Positions 44,723 through 54,028 of a stretch of DNA of 64,000 nt are shown here, piece after piece (position 1 is the first letter of the stretch; every line of letters begins with the position of its first letter). A model generated the notes under the pieces. It did not search any database, had not been told where the DNA came from, and was given only the letters and a program-made list of their open reading frames with translations. The position numbers and the translations under genes were made by a program. Where the stretch lies: positions 1 to 64,000 of the forward strand of contig NZ_VIRG01000066.1 in assembly GCF_008107695.1 (NCBI RefSeq), in the 5' to 3' direction. The stretch comes from Stappia sp. BW2 (GTDB lineage: Bacteria > Pseudomonadota > Alphaproteobacteria > Rhizobiales > Stappiaceae).

Positions 44723-46033
44723 ATGACAGATAAAGTGGCAACAACTGACCAGATGACCAAGACGGGCGTCAGCCGCCGTAGCATCCTGAAGGGCGGCGCT
44801 GCCGTTGCCGGTGCTGCCCTCGGCTCCGGGGCCATCACCGGCTTCCCGACCGTATGGGCGCAGAACATCAAGGACGTGACCCTGCGCCAGTTTGGCACCG
44901 GCGTTTCCAACCTCAATGAAGTGGCACAGAAGGTGAAGGAAGATCTGGGCTTCAACCTGGAAATGACCGCCCTCGACAGTGACGCCGTCACCCAGCGTGC
45001 CGCCACCCAGCCGGACAGCTTCGACATTGCCGACATCGAATACTGGATCTGCAAGAAGGTCTGGCCGACCGGCAACCTGCAGGCAATGGATACCTCCAAG
45101 ATCAAGAATTACGACAAGATCGTCGGCATCTTCAAAAGCGGCAAGCTGACACCGGATTCCGTGGTTGCCCAGGGCACCGCCCCGAACACGGTCGGTTTCG
45201 TCGACGGCCCGGACGGCAAGGCGTTTGCCAAGGAAGAAACCGGCTGGATGACGCTCATCCCGACCATCTACAACGCCGATACCCTCGGCATCCGCCCGGA
45301 CCTGATCGGCCGCCCGATCGAGAGCTGGACCGAGCTTCTGAACCCGGAATTCAAAGGCAAGGCGTCGATCCTCGACATTTCATCCATCGGCATCATGGAT
45401 GCGGCGATGGTCTGCGAAGCCATGGGCGAGATCCAGTATGGCGACAAGGGCAACATGACCCGCGAAGAGATCGACAAGACCATGGCGATCTTCACCGAAG
45501 CCAAGAAGAACGGCCAGTTCCGTGCCTTCTGGAAAACCTTTGATGAAAGCGTCAACCTGATGGCGTCCGGTGAAGTGGTGATCCAGTCCATGTGGTCGCC
45601 GGCAATCACCGCCGTGAAGTCCCGCGGCATCGAGTGCGTCTACCAGCCGCTGAAGGAAGGCTACCGGTCCTGGGGCGGTGGCATCGGCCTTTCCAAGAGC
45701 CTGACAGGCCTGGAGCTGGAAGCAGCCTACGAATACATCAACTGGTATCTCGATGGCTGGGTCGGCGGGTTCCTGATGCGCCAGGGCTATTACTCGGCCG
45801 TTCCGGAAACCTCCAAGAACTACATGGACGAGAACGAGTGGGGCTACTGGTTCGAGGGCAAGGAAGCCACCGGCGACATCACCAGCCCGTTCGGCGATGT
45901 TCTGGCGAAAGCCGGCGATACCCGCGATGGCGGCTCCTTCTACGACCGCATGGGTGCGGTGGCCTGCTGGAACTCGGTCATGGACGAAAACCAGTACATG
46001 GTCCGCAAGTGGAACGAGTTCATCGCCGCCTGA
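44723..46033 (+). CDS. ABC substrate-binding protein (PotD-like), Tat-exported
   Basis: A 436-residue periplasmic binding protein of the polyamine/iron family 1-8 fold. The N-terminus carries a twin-arginine motif SRRSILK followed by a hydrophobic region ending TVWAQ, so export is probably by Tat. The ATG at 44723 follows GGAGTAAGAAG; the frame extends upstream into the ATPase gene. The ligand is unknown; the operon's racemase and sigma-54 promoter point to a nitrogenous compound. A perfect hairpin follows the stop codon. Confidence 0.9.
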   Translation: MTDKVATTDQMTKTGVSRRSILKGGAAVAGAALGSGAITGFPTVWAQNIKDVTLRQFGTGVSNLNEVAQKVKEDLGFNLEMTALDSDAVTQRAATQPDSFDIADIEYWICKKVWPTGNLQAMDTSKIKNYDKIVGIFKSGKLTPDSVVAQGTAPNTVGFVDGPDGKAFAKEETGWMTLIPTIYNADTLGIRPDLIGRPIESWTELLNPEFKGKASILDISSIGIMDAAMVCEAMGEIQYGDKGNMTREEIDKTMAIFTEAKKNGQFRAFWKTFDESVNLMASGEVVIQSMWSPAITAVKSRGIECVYQPLKEGYRSWGGGIGLSKSLTGLELEAAYEYINWYLDGWVGGFLMRQGYYSAVPETSKNYMDENEWGYWFEGKEATGDITSPFGDVLAKAGDTRDGGSFYDRMGAVACWNSVMDENQYMVRKWNEFIAA

Positions 46034-46049
46034 GGCTGAACCGACAAAC

Positions 46050-46080
46050 GGGTGCCCCGGGGAACCTTCCCGGGGCACCC
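46050..46080 (+). other. Intra-operon hairpin after the PotD-like gene
   Basis: A perfect 12-bp stem (GGGTGCCCCGGG/CCCGGGGCACCC) with a 7-base loop and no T-run, 17 bases past the stop codon. Likely mRNA stabiliser or partial terminator that lowers permease expression relative to the binding protein. Confidence 0.75.
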
Positions 46081-46134
46081 CACCATTCCGGCGACCATGA
46101 CATGCGCCTTTTCCTTCAACCGGACCCGACTCTC

Positions 46135-47064
46135 ATGACGGATCAGACACAGCCTGTCTCCAGCACTGCCCCGGCTGCGAAAGCCCGGGCAAAAGCGCCC
46201 TTCAGTCTCAGCCGCCTGCCCGATGCAGTCACCGGCTGGCTGTTGTCCCTCCCCCTCGTGCTGGTGCTGTTTTTCTTTCTGCTTCTGCCGATTGCCATGA
46301 TCGTCGTGGTCAGTTTCTGGGGGGCGACGGAATTCTCGATCTACCCGGCCTTCCAGTTCGACAACTACGAATTCCTGCTCACGTCTCCGGTGACCTATCA
46401 GGTGTTCCTCAACACCGTGAAATACGCCCTGATCACCTGGGCGATCACGCTGGTGATCGGGTTTACCGTCGCCTATTTCCTTGCCTTTCACGTGCGCACG
46501 CTGACCTGGCAGATCGTCCTGTTTCTGCTGTGCACAATCCCCTTCTGGACGTCCAACATCATCCGAATGATTTCGTGGATCCCGTTCCTGGGCCGTAATG
46601 GCATCGCCAATTCGACCCTGATCTCAATGGGGGTCATCGACGAGCCGCTGGAATGGCTGCTCTTTTCCGACTTTTCGGTGATCCTGGCGTTCGTCCACCT
46701 CTACACGCTGTTCATGGTGGTTCCGATCTTCAACACCATGATGCGGATCGACCGCTCGCTGATCGAGGCCGCTTATGACAATGGCGCCAGCGGACTGCAG
46801 ACACTCACCAACGTCATCATCCCGCTGACGAAACCCGGCATCATGATCGGCTCGATCTTTGTCGTCACGCTGGTGATGGGCGACTTCATCACCGTGCGCT
46901 TCATGTCCGGCAGCCAGAAAGCCAATGTCGGCAGGCTGATCTCCAACGACATCGCGCTTCTGCAATATCCCTCAGCTGCGGCAACGGCGGTCATCCTGCT
47001 CATCACGGTGCTTCTGGTGATCTCGATCCTGCTGCGCTTTGTCGACATCCGGAAGGAGCTTTGA
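46135..47064 (+). CDS. ABC permease (PotB type)
   Basis: A 309-residue inner-membrane permease with six helices; the first is LLSLPLVLVLFFFLLLP near residue 37. The ATPase-contact loop is AAYDNGASGLQTLTNVIIPLTKPG near residue 222 (quoted in part). The ATG at 46135 was chosen; an in-frame ATG 11 codons earlier is possible, and neither has a strong ribosome site. The gene precedes the second permease with its stop just before that gene's start. Confidence 0.9.
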   Translation: MTDQTQPVSSTAPAAKARAKAPFSLSRLPDAVTGWLLSLPLVLVLFFFLLLPIAMIVVVSFWGATEFSIYPAFQFDNYEFLLTSPVTYQVFLNTVKYALITWAITLVIGFTVAYFLAFHVRTLTWQIVLFLLCTIPFWTSNIIRMISWIPFLGRNGIANSTLISMGVIDEPLEWLLFSDFSVILAFVHLYTLFMVVPIFNTMMRIDRSLIEAAYDNGASGLQTLTNVIIPLTKPGIMIGSIFVVTLVMGDFITVRFMSGSQKANVGRLISNDIALLQYPSAAATAVILLITVLLVISILLRFVDIRKEL

Positions 47065-47066
47065 TC

Positions 47067-47906
47067 ATGGAAAAACGGTCCCGCTCGTTCTATGTGCTCG
47101 CCGCGTTCTTCGCTGTCTTCCTGGTGTTCCTCTACGGTCCGACGATCACCATCGCGATCCTCAGTTTTCAAGGCCCGCAAGGCGGATTGACCTTTCCCAT
47201 GCGCGGCGTCTCGCTGCACTGGTTCCATGACCTTTTCGAACAACAGGCCGTCGGCGATATCTGGGGCAGTTTCTCCCGCTCGCTCACACTTGGCCTGATG
47301 GTGATGGTGACGACGGTCGTCGTTTCCGTGATGGGCGGCCTTGCCTTCCGCAAGCGGTTTCCGGGGTCCGGGGCGATCTTCTATCTGATCATCACCTCGC
47401 TGGTGATCCCGTCGATCCTGGTTTCTCTCGGCGTCGGGCTGATCTTCTCGCAATCCGGTCTTGCGGTGCATTGGTCGACCTCGGGCTTTGGCGCGCAACT
47501 CACCTGGACGTTGCCTTTCGGCCTGCTGATCATGTTTGCGGTGTTCAACCGTTTCGACAAGTCCTACGAGGAAGCCGCCCGCGATCAGGGCGCAAGCGCC
47601 TGGCAGACCGTCAGATATGTCGTGCTGCCGATTATCGCGCCGATGTTGATCGGGGTCGCTCTGTTCGGCTTCACCCTGTCTTACGACGAGTTTGCCCGCA
47701 CGCTTTTGACGGCCGGCAGCTACAACACATTGCCGTTGGAAATCTACGGCATGACCACAAACGTCACGACGCCGGTGATCTTTGCCCTCGGCACTCTAAC
47801 GACAGCCTTTTCCTTCGGCATCATCGGTCTGTTCCTGGCCATTGTGGTGATCCTCAACAAACGCAGGTCCAGGCACGGCTCGGACGCCGGCAAGGGCATG
47901 GTCTAG
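47067..47906 (+). CDS. ABC permease (PotC type)
   Basis: A 279-residue six-helix permease, partner of the preceding one. The coupling loop is EEAARDQGASAWQTVRYVVLPIIAP near residue 175 (quoted in part). The ATG at 47067 follows GGAAGGAGC at ideal spacing; a TTG two codons earlier overlaps the previous stop and is less likely. Confidence 0.92.
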   Translation: MEKRSRSFYVLAAFFAVFLVFLYGPTITIAILSFQGPQGGLTFPMRGVSLHWFHDLFEQQAVGDIWGSFSRSLTLGLMVMVTTVVVSVMGGLAFRKRFPGSGAIFYLIITSLVIPSILVSLGVGLIFSQSGLAVHWSTSGFGAQLTWTLPFGLLIMFAVFNRFDKSYEEAARDQGASAWQTVRYVVLPIIAPMLIGVALFGFTLSYDEFARTLLTAGSYNTLPLEIYGMTTNVTTPVIFALGTLTTAFSFGIIGLFLAIVVILNKRRSRHGSDAGKGMV

Positions 47907-47914
47907 GACCAGAC

Positions 47915-48577
47915 ATGGACGACATGCATATCCTCGTCATCAACCCGAATTCCACGGCTTCGATGACGCAGAAGATCGCGGCGGCTGCTCGCGCCGCAGC
48001 CGGTCCCTTCACCCGGATTACGGCCATCAATCCGCTGGAGGGACCGGCAGCCATTCAGGGACCTGCCGACGGCGAGGCTGCCCTGCCCGGTCTTTTCGAT
48101 CTCTTCGAGAGGTCCCTCAAGATCGATCCGAGCATCCGTGCCGTGATCATCGCCTGTTTCGACGATACCGGCGTCTGGGAATTGAAAGCGTCGTCAGGCG
48201 TTCCGGTGATCGGCATCGGCGAGGCCGCCTACCACGTCGCAGCCGTTGCGGCCCAAAGGTTTTCCGTTGTCACCACCCTGCCCGTTTCCGTGCCGGTTCT
48301 GGAAGAAAACCTGCAACGCACCGGCCTTGCGTCCCGCTGTGCCAGAGTTCGCGCGTCGGACGTGCCGGTTCTCGAACTGGAAAACCCTGAAAGCGATGCC
48401 CGTCACAAGGTCGAGACGGAAATCGAAACGGCCCTCCGGCTGGACGGCGTCGGCGCGATTGCGCTCGGTTGCGCAGGCATGGCTGATCTGGCCGTGGACC
48501 TGACAGCGCAGTTCAAGGTGCCTGTCATCGATGGTGTGGCGTCCGCGGTGCGGCTCACCGAGGCAATTGCAGGTTAG
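47915..48577 (+). CDS. Asp/Glu/hydantoin racemase family protein
   Basis: A 220-residue cofactor-independent racemase of the HyuE type. The opening ILVINPNSTASMT and the two catalytic-type Cys, in IIACFDDTG near residue 75 and ALGCAGM near residue 188, are all present. Relatives racemise hydantoins, allantoin or aspartate. It is last in the sigma-54-type ABC operon, eight bases after the permease, suggesting it acts on the imported compound. The start could also be the ATG at 47924. Confidence 0.87.
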   Translation: MDDMHILVINPNSTASMTQKIAAAARAAAGPFTRITAINPLEGPAAIQGPADGEAALPGLFDLFERSLKIDPSIRAVIIACFDDTGVWELKASSGVPVIGIGEAAYHVAAVAAQRFSVVTTLPVSVPVLEENLQRTGLASRCARVRASDVPVLELENPESDARHKVETEIETALRLDGVGAIALGCAGMADLAVDLTAQFKVPVIDGVASAVRLTEAIAG

Positions 48578-48589
48578 CCACCTCGCCTT

Positions 48590-49483
48590 CTAGTGATCCA
48601 GAAGTGCGTCCGCTTCCGTCCGAAAGCTCTCGACAGCAGAAAAGAAAACGTCGAACAGCATGCTGCGCTCGTCACCGAGCGCGAACACCACTTCCTCATA
48701 CTGACGCTGCATGTCCGAGACCGAAACCCGGTGCACAACGTCCGTGCGCCCTGTGCCGAACCGCCACATGAACCCTACCCCGAGACCGTTGACCACCGCT
48801 TCGTAGACCGCGTCGCGGGTGTCCAGCGTCAGAAGGGGCGACGGCTCGAACCCGGCGGAACGAAAGGCCCTGTCGACCACCCGCTGGGTGGAGGATCCTT
48901 TTGTGCGGAAAATCAGTGGTTCGGCCATCAGCCGTTCGCAGGTTACGGCAGTCTCGCGGGAAAGCGGACTGTCCGGATGAACAATGGCAACGACGTTCTG
49001 CCTTGCCAGCAATGCCCGGCGGAACCGGCCATCGGCTGGCACATCCGGCAGAACACCGATATCGACGTCGCGCGTCAGCACCGCCCGCGTGATCCGTTCG
49101 TGCGAACCGGTCTCGACCGCGATCTCGATGCCCGGATGCCGCTTGAGGAACTGCGCAATCAGCGCCATGCCCGGCATGGAATTTCCCAACCCGATTTTCA
49201 ATCTGCCATTTAGCAACGTGTTGTGACGTGACAGGAGCCGGGTCGCAGCGCGTTCTGCCTCGGCCATGCGTTCGGCGACATCGCAAAGTTCGTTGCACAG
49301 CGGTGTGGGCGCCAGGACGCCGTTTTTCCGGTCGAACAGGCGCACGCCGAATTCCGCTTCCAGGTCTTTCACATGACGCGCGACGGCGGGCTGCGAAATC
49401 TTCAGGGCCCTTGCCGCAGCAGCGTAGGAGCCACCGGACGCCACCGCATTGATGGCCCGAATACGCGACAGGGAAAGGGACAT
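48590..49483 (-). CDS. LysR-family regulator of the phosphatase-Dpp operon
   Basis: A 297-residue LysR protein with an N-terminal winged helix (GSYAAAARALKISQPAVARHVKDLEAEFG, about residues 18-46) and an effector-binding domain from about residue 90 (GRLKIGLGNSMPGMAL). It is divergent from the HAD-Dpp-metallophosphoesterase operon across 216 bases that contain a perfect 7-bp inverted repeat of LysR type, so it probably controls that operon and itself. Confidence 0.9.
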   Translation of the reverse strand: MSLSLSRIRAINAVASGGSYAAAARALKISQPAVARHVKDLEAEFGVRLFDRKNGVLAPTPLCNELCDVAERMAEAERAATRLLSRHNTLLNGRLKIGLGNSMPGMALIAQFLKRHPGIEIAVETGSHERITRAVLTRDVDIGVLPDVPADGRFRRALLARQNVVAIVHPDSPLSRETAVTCERLMAEPLIFRTKGSSTQRVVDRAFRSAGFEPSPLLTLDTRDAVYEAVVNGLGVGFMWRFGTGRTDVVHRVSVSDMQRQYEEVVFALGDERSMLFDVFFSAVESFRTEADALLDH

Positions 49484-49513
49484 TCCTCGTTTTCTCCAAA
49501 CAGCAAAGCCAAA

Positions 49514-49532
49514 GGTTTGATCGCCTCAAACC
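49514..49532. promoter_or_regulatory. LysR-type operator GGTTTGA-N5-TCAAACC
   Basis: A perfect 7-bp inverted repeat containing a T-N11-A core, 31 bases upstream of the LysR start in the divergent gap. This is the usual recognition-site form and position for LysR autoregulators. Confidence 0.75.
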
Positions 49533-49543
49533 ATAGGTTGGCT

Positions 49544-49561
49544 CTGTTACGGCAGCGTCAC
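49544..49561 (+). promoter_or_regulatory. Possible Pho box upstream of the HAD-Dpp operon
   Basis: CTGTTAC-GGCA-GCGTCAC resembles two PhoB half-sites (CTGTCAT) with the correct 4-base spacer; each matches five of seven positions. It would place the operon under phosphate limitation, which fits its two phosphatase genes. The match is imperfect. Confidence 0.4.
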
Positions 49562-49699
49562 AGAGTGAAGACAATTTGATGGCGGTTTCAGCGGGCCGAG
49601 ACAAAGGAGCACGGCCTTCCCTGATCAAGGAAACAACCGCCCGATGTTTCGGCAGCCATTCAATGGCTGACGGCCGGACCGGCAGGCAATCGGACAGAT

Positions 49700-50524
49700 A
49701 TGGAATTGGCAATGCGGGCTCACAAAACAACGACGATCCAATGGCTTGGCGCCGCAGACATTGACGACTACGCCGCAATCCTGTGCGACCTGGACGGCTG
49801 TCTGGTTTCCGCCGGGAGCCCCCTGCCGGGTGCGGAAGAATTTGTCCGGGCCGCTGGCAAAAGACTGTCAATCGTCTCGAACAACTCAGCCGATACAAGT
49901 GTCACCCTTTCCCGAAAGCTGACGGCAATCGGCCTGCCTCTGCCGCAGGAAAGCATCTTTCTTGCCGGTGAATTGACTGTGCGCATGATCGCCGCCGAGC
50001 ACCCGGGTGCACGCGTTCACGTCATCGCCGAGCAACCTCTTCACCAACTCGCCGCCGACCTTGGTCTTGAGCGGGCAGATGAGCGGGCTGACACCGTCCT
50101 TCTGGCCCGCGACACCCGCTTCACCCTCAACGGACTGGAAAAGGCGCTGCGGCTTCTGGAGCGAGGCGCCGAGCTGGTGGTGACCAATCCGGATCTTTCC
50201 CACCCGAACCCGGATGGTCTGCCCGTGCCGGAGACAGGAACCCTGCTGGCAGCCTTTAAGGCGTGCTGCCCCGGCATAACGGCACGGGTCATCGGCAAAC
50301 CTCAACCGTTCCTCATCGATGCGGCCCTCTCGGCTGCGGGGGTTCGGGCAGCCGATGCTGCCTTCGTGGGGGACAACGCCACCACAGACGGGGCTGCGGC
50401 CGCCCTCGCCGGCCTCGATTTCATTCACCTCGTCGCACCGCCAATGCCGATGGCAAACGTGAACGCCCTCAGGGACACGGCAGAACCTGTGCAACCGGCC
50501 GCTGCGGAGGCGAACGTATGCTGA
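49700..50524 (+). CDS. HAD-IIA (NagD-like) phosphatase
   Basis: A 274-residue cytoplasmic HAD hydrolase. Motif I is CDLDGCLV (nucleophile Asp near residue 31), motif II SNNS, motif III Lys in VIGKPQP and motif IV VGDNATTDG; the C2-type cap lies between motifs II and III. Relatives dephosphorylate nucleotides, pyridoxal phosphate or small sugar phosphates. It overlaps the first permease gene by seven bases, so it is the first gene of the transporter operon. A start five codons later is possible. Confidence 0.87.
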   Translation: MELAMRAHKTTTIQWLGAADIDDYAAILCDLDGCLVSAGSPLPGAEEFVRAAGKRLSIVSNNSADTSVTLSRKLTAIGLPLPQESIFLAGELTVRMIAAEHPGARVHVIAEQPLHQLAADLGLERADERADTVLLARDTRFTLNGLEKALRLLERGAELVVTNPDLSHPNPDGLPVPETGTLLAAFKACCPGITARVIGKPQPFLIDAALSAAGVRAADAAFVGDNATTDGAAAALAGLDFIHLVAPPMPMANVNALRDTAEPVQPAAAEANVC

Positions 50525-51444
50525 CCTATGTCCTTCGAACCCTTTTGCGGATGGCGATCACCCTGTTTCTGATCGTGACGCTGGTCTTCTTCGCCACCAG
50601 GCTTTCGGGAAACCCGGTCGACTTCGTTCTCGGCGAGGGTATCACCAAGGAAGACCGGGACCTTCTGATTGCCTATTACGGTCTGGATTCCTCCATCGGC
50701 ACCCAATACTTGCGCTATCTCAGCTCCGTGTTTTCCGGCGAGTTCGGACTGTCCTTCCTGGAGCGGCGGCCGGTTTCGGAAATCGTCCTCGAGCGGGCGT
50801 GGCCTTCGTTGAAACTGCTGCTCAGCGCGGTGTGCTTCACGCTCGTTGTGTCCATACCGCTGGGTATTCTGGCTGCGATCTACCGCACCAGCATCATCGG
50901 CAGCGTCGTGATGGTGGTCGCCTTCCTCGGCTATGCCGTTCCGTCTTTCATTATCGGCATCCTGCTGGTGCTGATCTTCGCCTACACGCTCAACTGGCTG
51001 CCCGTCATCGGGGATGGCACGGCGCTGCATTTCATCATGCCGACGCTGGCCATTTCCGGAATGCTGGTCGCCGCGATCACCCGCTTCACCCGCAACGCCA
51101 TGCTGGACGTGCTCAGCCAGGACTACATGCGCACCGCACGGGCCAAAGGCCTGCCGGAGTGGATCGTCATTCTGAAACACGGCCTGCGCAATGCTTCGAT
51201 CACCCTGCTTTCGGTGGTCGGGCTGCAGATCGCCGCCCTTGCGGCGTCGGGAAGCGTTGTCGTGGAAGCGATCTTCGCATGGCCTGGCATCGGCGACCTT
51301 CTCGTCCGCTCCGCCATCCTGCGCGATTACCCCGTCCTCCAGTTCGGTGTCCTGTCCGTCGCTGTTGCGGTCATTGTCATCAACGCAGTGGTCGACATTG
51401 CCTACGCCTTCGCGGATCCGCGCATCCGCCTTGCCAAGGGATAA
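50518..51444 (+). CDS. Dipeptide/oligopeptide-type ABC permease (DppB type)
   Basis: A 308-residue six-helix permease. It has the DppB-type N-terminus (YVLRTLLRMAITLFLIVTLVFF), the RAKGLPEWIVILKHGLRNA coupling loop near residue 205, and the C-terminal VVDIAYAFADPRIRL ending. It overlaps the HAD gene and is followed by the partner permease after four bases. Dpp-type systems also import opines, nickel, glutathione and sugar phosphodiesters. Confidence 0.93.
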   Translation: MLTYVLRTLLRMAITLFLIVTLVFFATRLSGNPVDFVLGEGITKEDRDLLIAYYGLDSSIGTQYLRYLSSVFSGEFGLSFLERRPVSEIVLERAWPSLKLLLSAVCFTLVVSIPLGILAAIYRTSIIGSVVMVVAFLGYAVPSFIIGILLVLIFAYTLNWLPVIGDGTALHFIMPTLAISGMLVAAITRFTRNAMLDVLSQDYMRTARAKGLPEWIVILKHGLRNASITLLSVVGLQIAALAASGSVVVEAIFAWPGIGDLLVRSAILRDYPVLQFGVLSVAVAVIVINAVVDIAYAFADPRIRLAKG

Positions 51445-51448
51445 GCGT

Positions 51449-52351
51449 ATGACCGACGCAACGCATAACCTGTCTTCGCCGCGTAATACCGGATTGAGAA
51501 GCTTCCGTATCCCGATCTGGTCGGATGCGAACTGGATCGTCCGGATCGCACTGCTGATCGGCCTGATCCTGATCGTGACCGCGCTCACCGCCCCCTGGCT
51601 TGCCCCTTTCGACCCGAATGCCCAGAGCCTTATTTCCCGGCTGCGGCCGCCGATTGGGTTCGACCGCTACAAGGACGGTTTCTACTTCGGCACGGATGAA
51701 CTCGGCCGAGACATCTTCTCCCGTTGCATCTACGGCCTGCGGCTGACCTTCGCCCTTGCCCTCGCAGGAGCTGTCATCGGGCTTCTGATCGGTGGCACGC
51801 TTGGTCTTATGGCCGGCATCATCGGAGGTCTTTTCGAAGAGATCGTCATGGGTCTGGTCGATGCACAGATCGCCATCCCCTTCACCCTGATTGCGCTGCT
51901 CATCCTGTCGATCATGGGATCTTCCATCGACGTGATGATCTTCGTGCTCGGCGTCTACGGCTGGGAGCAGTACACCCGGATCGTGCGCGGCGAAGTGAAG
52001 AAACTGATCCAGATGCCCTTCGTCGAAGCGGCACGGGCAGCCGGCGCAACACCGGTCCGGATCGCGATGCGGCACATCCTGCCCAATGTCGTCTCGCCCA
52101 TCGTGGTGCAGTTCACATTGAACTTTTCCAACATCGTCATCCTGGAATCGACCCTGTCGTTCCTCGGCCTCGGCGTTCAACCGCCAACCGCAACGCTCGG
52201 ATCCATGGTCGGCATCGGCCGGGACTACCTGCCGACCGCCCCGTGGATCGTTCTCGCCCCAGCGATGGTGATCCTGCTCCTCACATTCGCAGTCCAGATC
52301 CTTGGCGACTGGCTGCGCGACAAGGCGGATGTCCGTCTCAGGTCCCGCTGA
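51449..52351 (+). CDS. Dipeptide/oligopeptide-type ABC permease (DppC type)
   Basis: A 300-residue partner permease. The pattern FYFGTDELGRDIFSRCIYGLR near residue 75 (quoted in part), the coupling loop ARAAGATPVRIAMRHILPN near residue 195 and the ending WLRDKADVRLR are standard for DppC. It starts four bases after the DppB-type stop. Confidence 0.93.
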   Translation: MTDATHNLSSPRNTGLRSFRIPIWSDANWIVRIALLIGLILIVTALTAPWLAPFDPNAQSLISRLRPPIGFDRYKDGFYFGTDELGRDIFSRCIYGLRLTFALALAGAVIGLLIGGTLGLMAGIIGGLFEEIVMGLVDAQIAIPFTLIALLILSIMGSSIDVMIFVLGVYGWEQYTRIVRGEVKKLIQMPFVEAARAAGATPVRIAMRHILPNVVSPIVVQFTLNFSNIVILESTLSFLGLGVQPPTATLGSMVGIGRDYLPTAPWIVLAPAMVILLLTFAVQILGDWLRDKADVRLRSR

Positions 52352-52413
52352 CCGACCCCACCCACAGAAGCCGGAACGGCCAACGTTCACCCTAGCAGCC
52401 TTGGAGGCTCGAT

Positions 52414-53961
52414 ATGACCAAACTACTGGCAACCACCGCTCTTGCATCGCTTATGGCAACAAGCGCCTTTGCAACCGAACTCACTGTTGGCGCCGCCAAC
52501 GTGTCCAGCTATCTCGATCCGGGCCGCGACCATTCGAATGTCGGTTCGCAGTTCTACTACAACGCCTTCGATACGCTGATCGCCAAGAACCACGACACCA
52601 CCGAAACCGAATGGCAGCCAGGCCTTGCGACCGAATGGAAGCTGATCGAACCGACGATCATGGAACTGAAGCTGCGGGAAGGCGTGAAGTTCCACAATGG
52701 CGCTGACATGACCGCCGACGACGTTGTCTTCTCGCTGAACCGGATGTACCAGGCCGATTTCCCGCCCTATCAGGTGCGTGCACGCGACCGTCTGGAAAAC
52801 TTCGAAAAGGCGGAAAAGGTCGATGACCATACCGTCCGCATCCATGCAAAACGTCCGGAGCCGCTTTGGGAAACGCTGCTGAACCTGCAGCAGGTCATGA
52901 TCATTCCGGAAGACTATACCAAGAGCCTTGCAGGCGACCCGGACAAGCTTGAGCATGACGACTTTGAAGCGTTTTCGCTGAAGCCTGTCGGCACAGGCCC
53001 CTACAAGGTTGCCGAATTCGTTCCGGGCCAGACCGTTGTCTGGGAACGTTTCGACGATTTCTGGGGCGAAAAGGCGCCGCTCGACAAGGTTACCGTCAAG
53101 CATATACCGGAAACCGCTTCACGCATCACGGCGTTGAAGACCGGTGAAGCCGACATCGTCACCAACATCGCACCGGACCAGCTCCAGCTCATCGAGAACG
53201 ATCCGGACATGAAAGCTGTCGGCAGCGCCACGGCTCTCTTTCACGTCATGATCATGAATGTGAACCATCCGAAACTGAAGGATGCCCGCATCCGCCAGGC
53301 CCTGTCGCTTGCCATCGATCGCGACACGCTCAATGAAGCCCTGTGGGGCGGCAAGGCCGTGGTTCCTTCCACGCATACGCTGAAGGAATTCGGCGAATTG
53401 TATCAGCCGGAGCTGACCACCTTCGAATACAACCCGGAGAAAGCCAAGGAACTGCTCAAGGAAGCAGGCTACGACGGTTTCGAGATCACCTACGACACGG
53501 CACCGGGTTACTACACCAACGGTCTTCTGGCTGCCCAGGCGATCATGGAGATGTGGGCGGAAGTCGGCATCAACGGCAAGGTCAACGTCCAGGACAAATG
53601 GAGCGGCAACTCGCCGGACATGATGACCCGTAACTGGTCCAACCCGATGTATTTTGCCGATCCGTTCGGCTGCTTCGGCGTCATGTGGGCTCCGAACGGA
53701 CCGTCTGAATCCGAGGGCCGGTTCAACACCGATGAAGACTACGCCAAGAGCTGGGAGCAGTTCCGCTATTCCGGCGATATCGAGTTGCGCCGCGCAGCCT
53801 ATGCCGAGCTGATGGAACGCATCAAGCAGGATCCGCCGATGCTGCCGCTGTATCGTCCCTACGAAAGCTGGGCGATGAAGACCAACGTCAACTGGGCACC
53901 CAAGCCGGGTCACATTCCCTATGTGCTCGACTTCCGCGCCGGTTCCATCTCCTTCAACTAA
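52414..53961 (+). CDS. Dipeptide-type ABC substrate-binding protein
   Basis: A 515-residue family 5 periplasmic binding protein with a short Sec signal peptide (LASLMATSAFA). It has the family patterns LREGVKFHNGADMTADDVVFSLNR near residue 86 (quoted in part), PVGTGPYKV and ARIRQALSLAIDRD. The ligand is not evident; peptide-type pockets also accept opines and phosphodiesters such as agrocinopine. A strong hairpin lies eight bases beyond the stop codon. Confidence 0.93.
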   Translation: MTKLLATTALASLMATSAFATELTVGAANVSSYLDPGRDHSNVGSQFYYNAFDTLIAKNHDTTETEWQPGLATEWKLIEPTIMELKLREGVKFHNGADMTADDVVFSLNRMYQADFPPYQVRARDRLENFEKAEKVDDHTVRIHAKRPEPLWETLLNLQQVMIIPEDYTKSLAGDPDKLEHDDFEAFSLKPVGTGPYKVAEFVPGQTVVWERFDDFWGEKAPLDKVTVKHIPETASRITALKTGEADIVTNIAPDQLQLIENDPDMKAVGSATALFHVMIMNVNHPKLKDARIRQALSLAIDRDTLNEALWGGKAVVPSTHTLKEFGELYQPELTTFEYNPEKAKELLKEAGYDGFEITYDTAPGYYTNGLLAAQAIMEMWAEVGINGKVNVQDKWSGNSPDMMTRNWSNPMYFADPFGCFGVMWAPNGPSESEGRFNTDEDYAKSWEQFRYSGDIELRRAAYAELMERIKQDPPMLPLYRPYESWAMKTNVNWAPKPGHIPYVLDFRAGSISFN

Positions 53962-53969
53962 GCAACAAA

Positions 53970-53993
53970 GCGCCGCCGGTTCGCCGGCGGCGC
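53970..53993 (+). other. Intra-operon hairpin after the Dpp-type binding protein
   Basis: GCGCCGCCGG-TTCG-CCGGCGGCGC, a perfect 10-bp stem with a stable UUCG tetraloop and no T-run. Probably protects the upstream mRNA or attenuates the distal genes. Confidence 0.8.
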
Positions 53994-54028
53994 TCTCCCG
54001 AACCTTCGATCAATTCAGGAAATTCAAC

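Noticed and set aside
48696..49898. A 400-codon Arg-rich minus-strand frame overlapping the LysR gene
   Set aside because: Out-of-frame shadow of the LysR gene, running into the divergent promoter; no domain.
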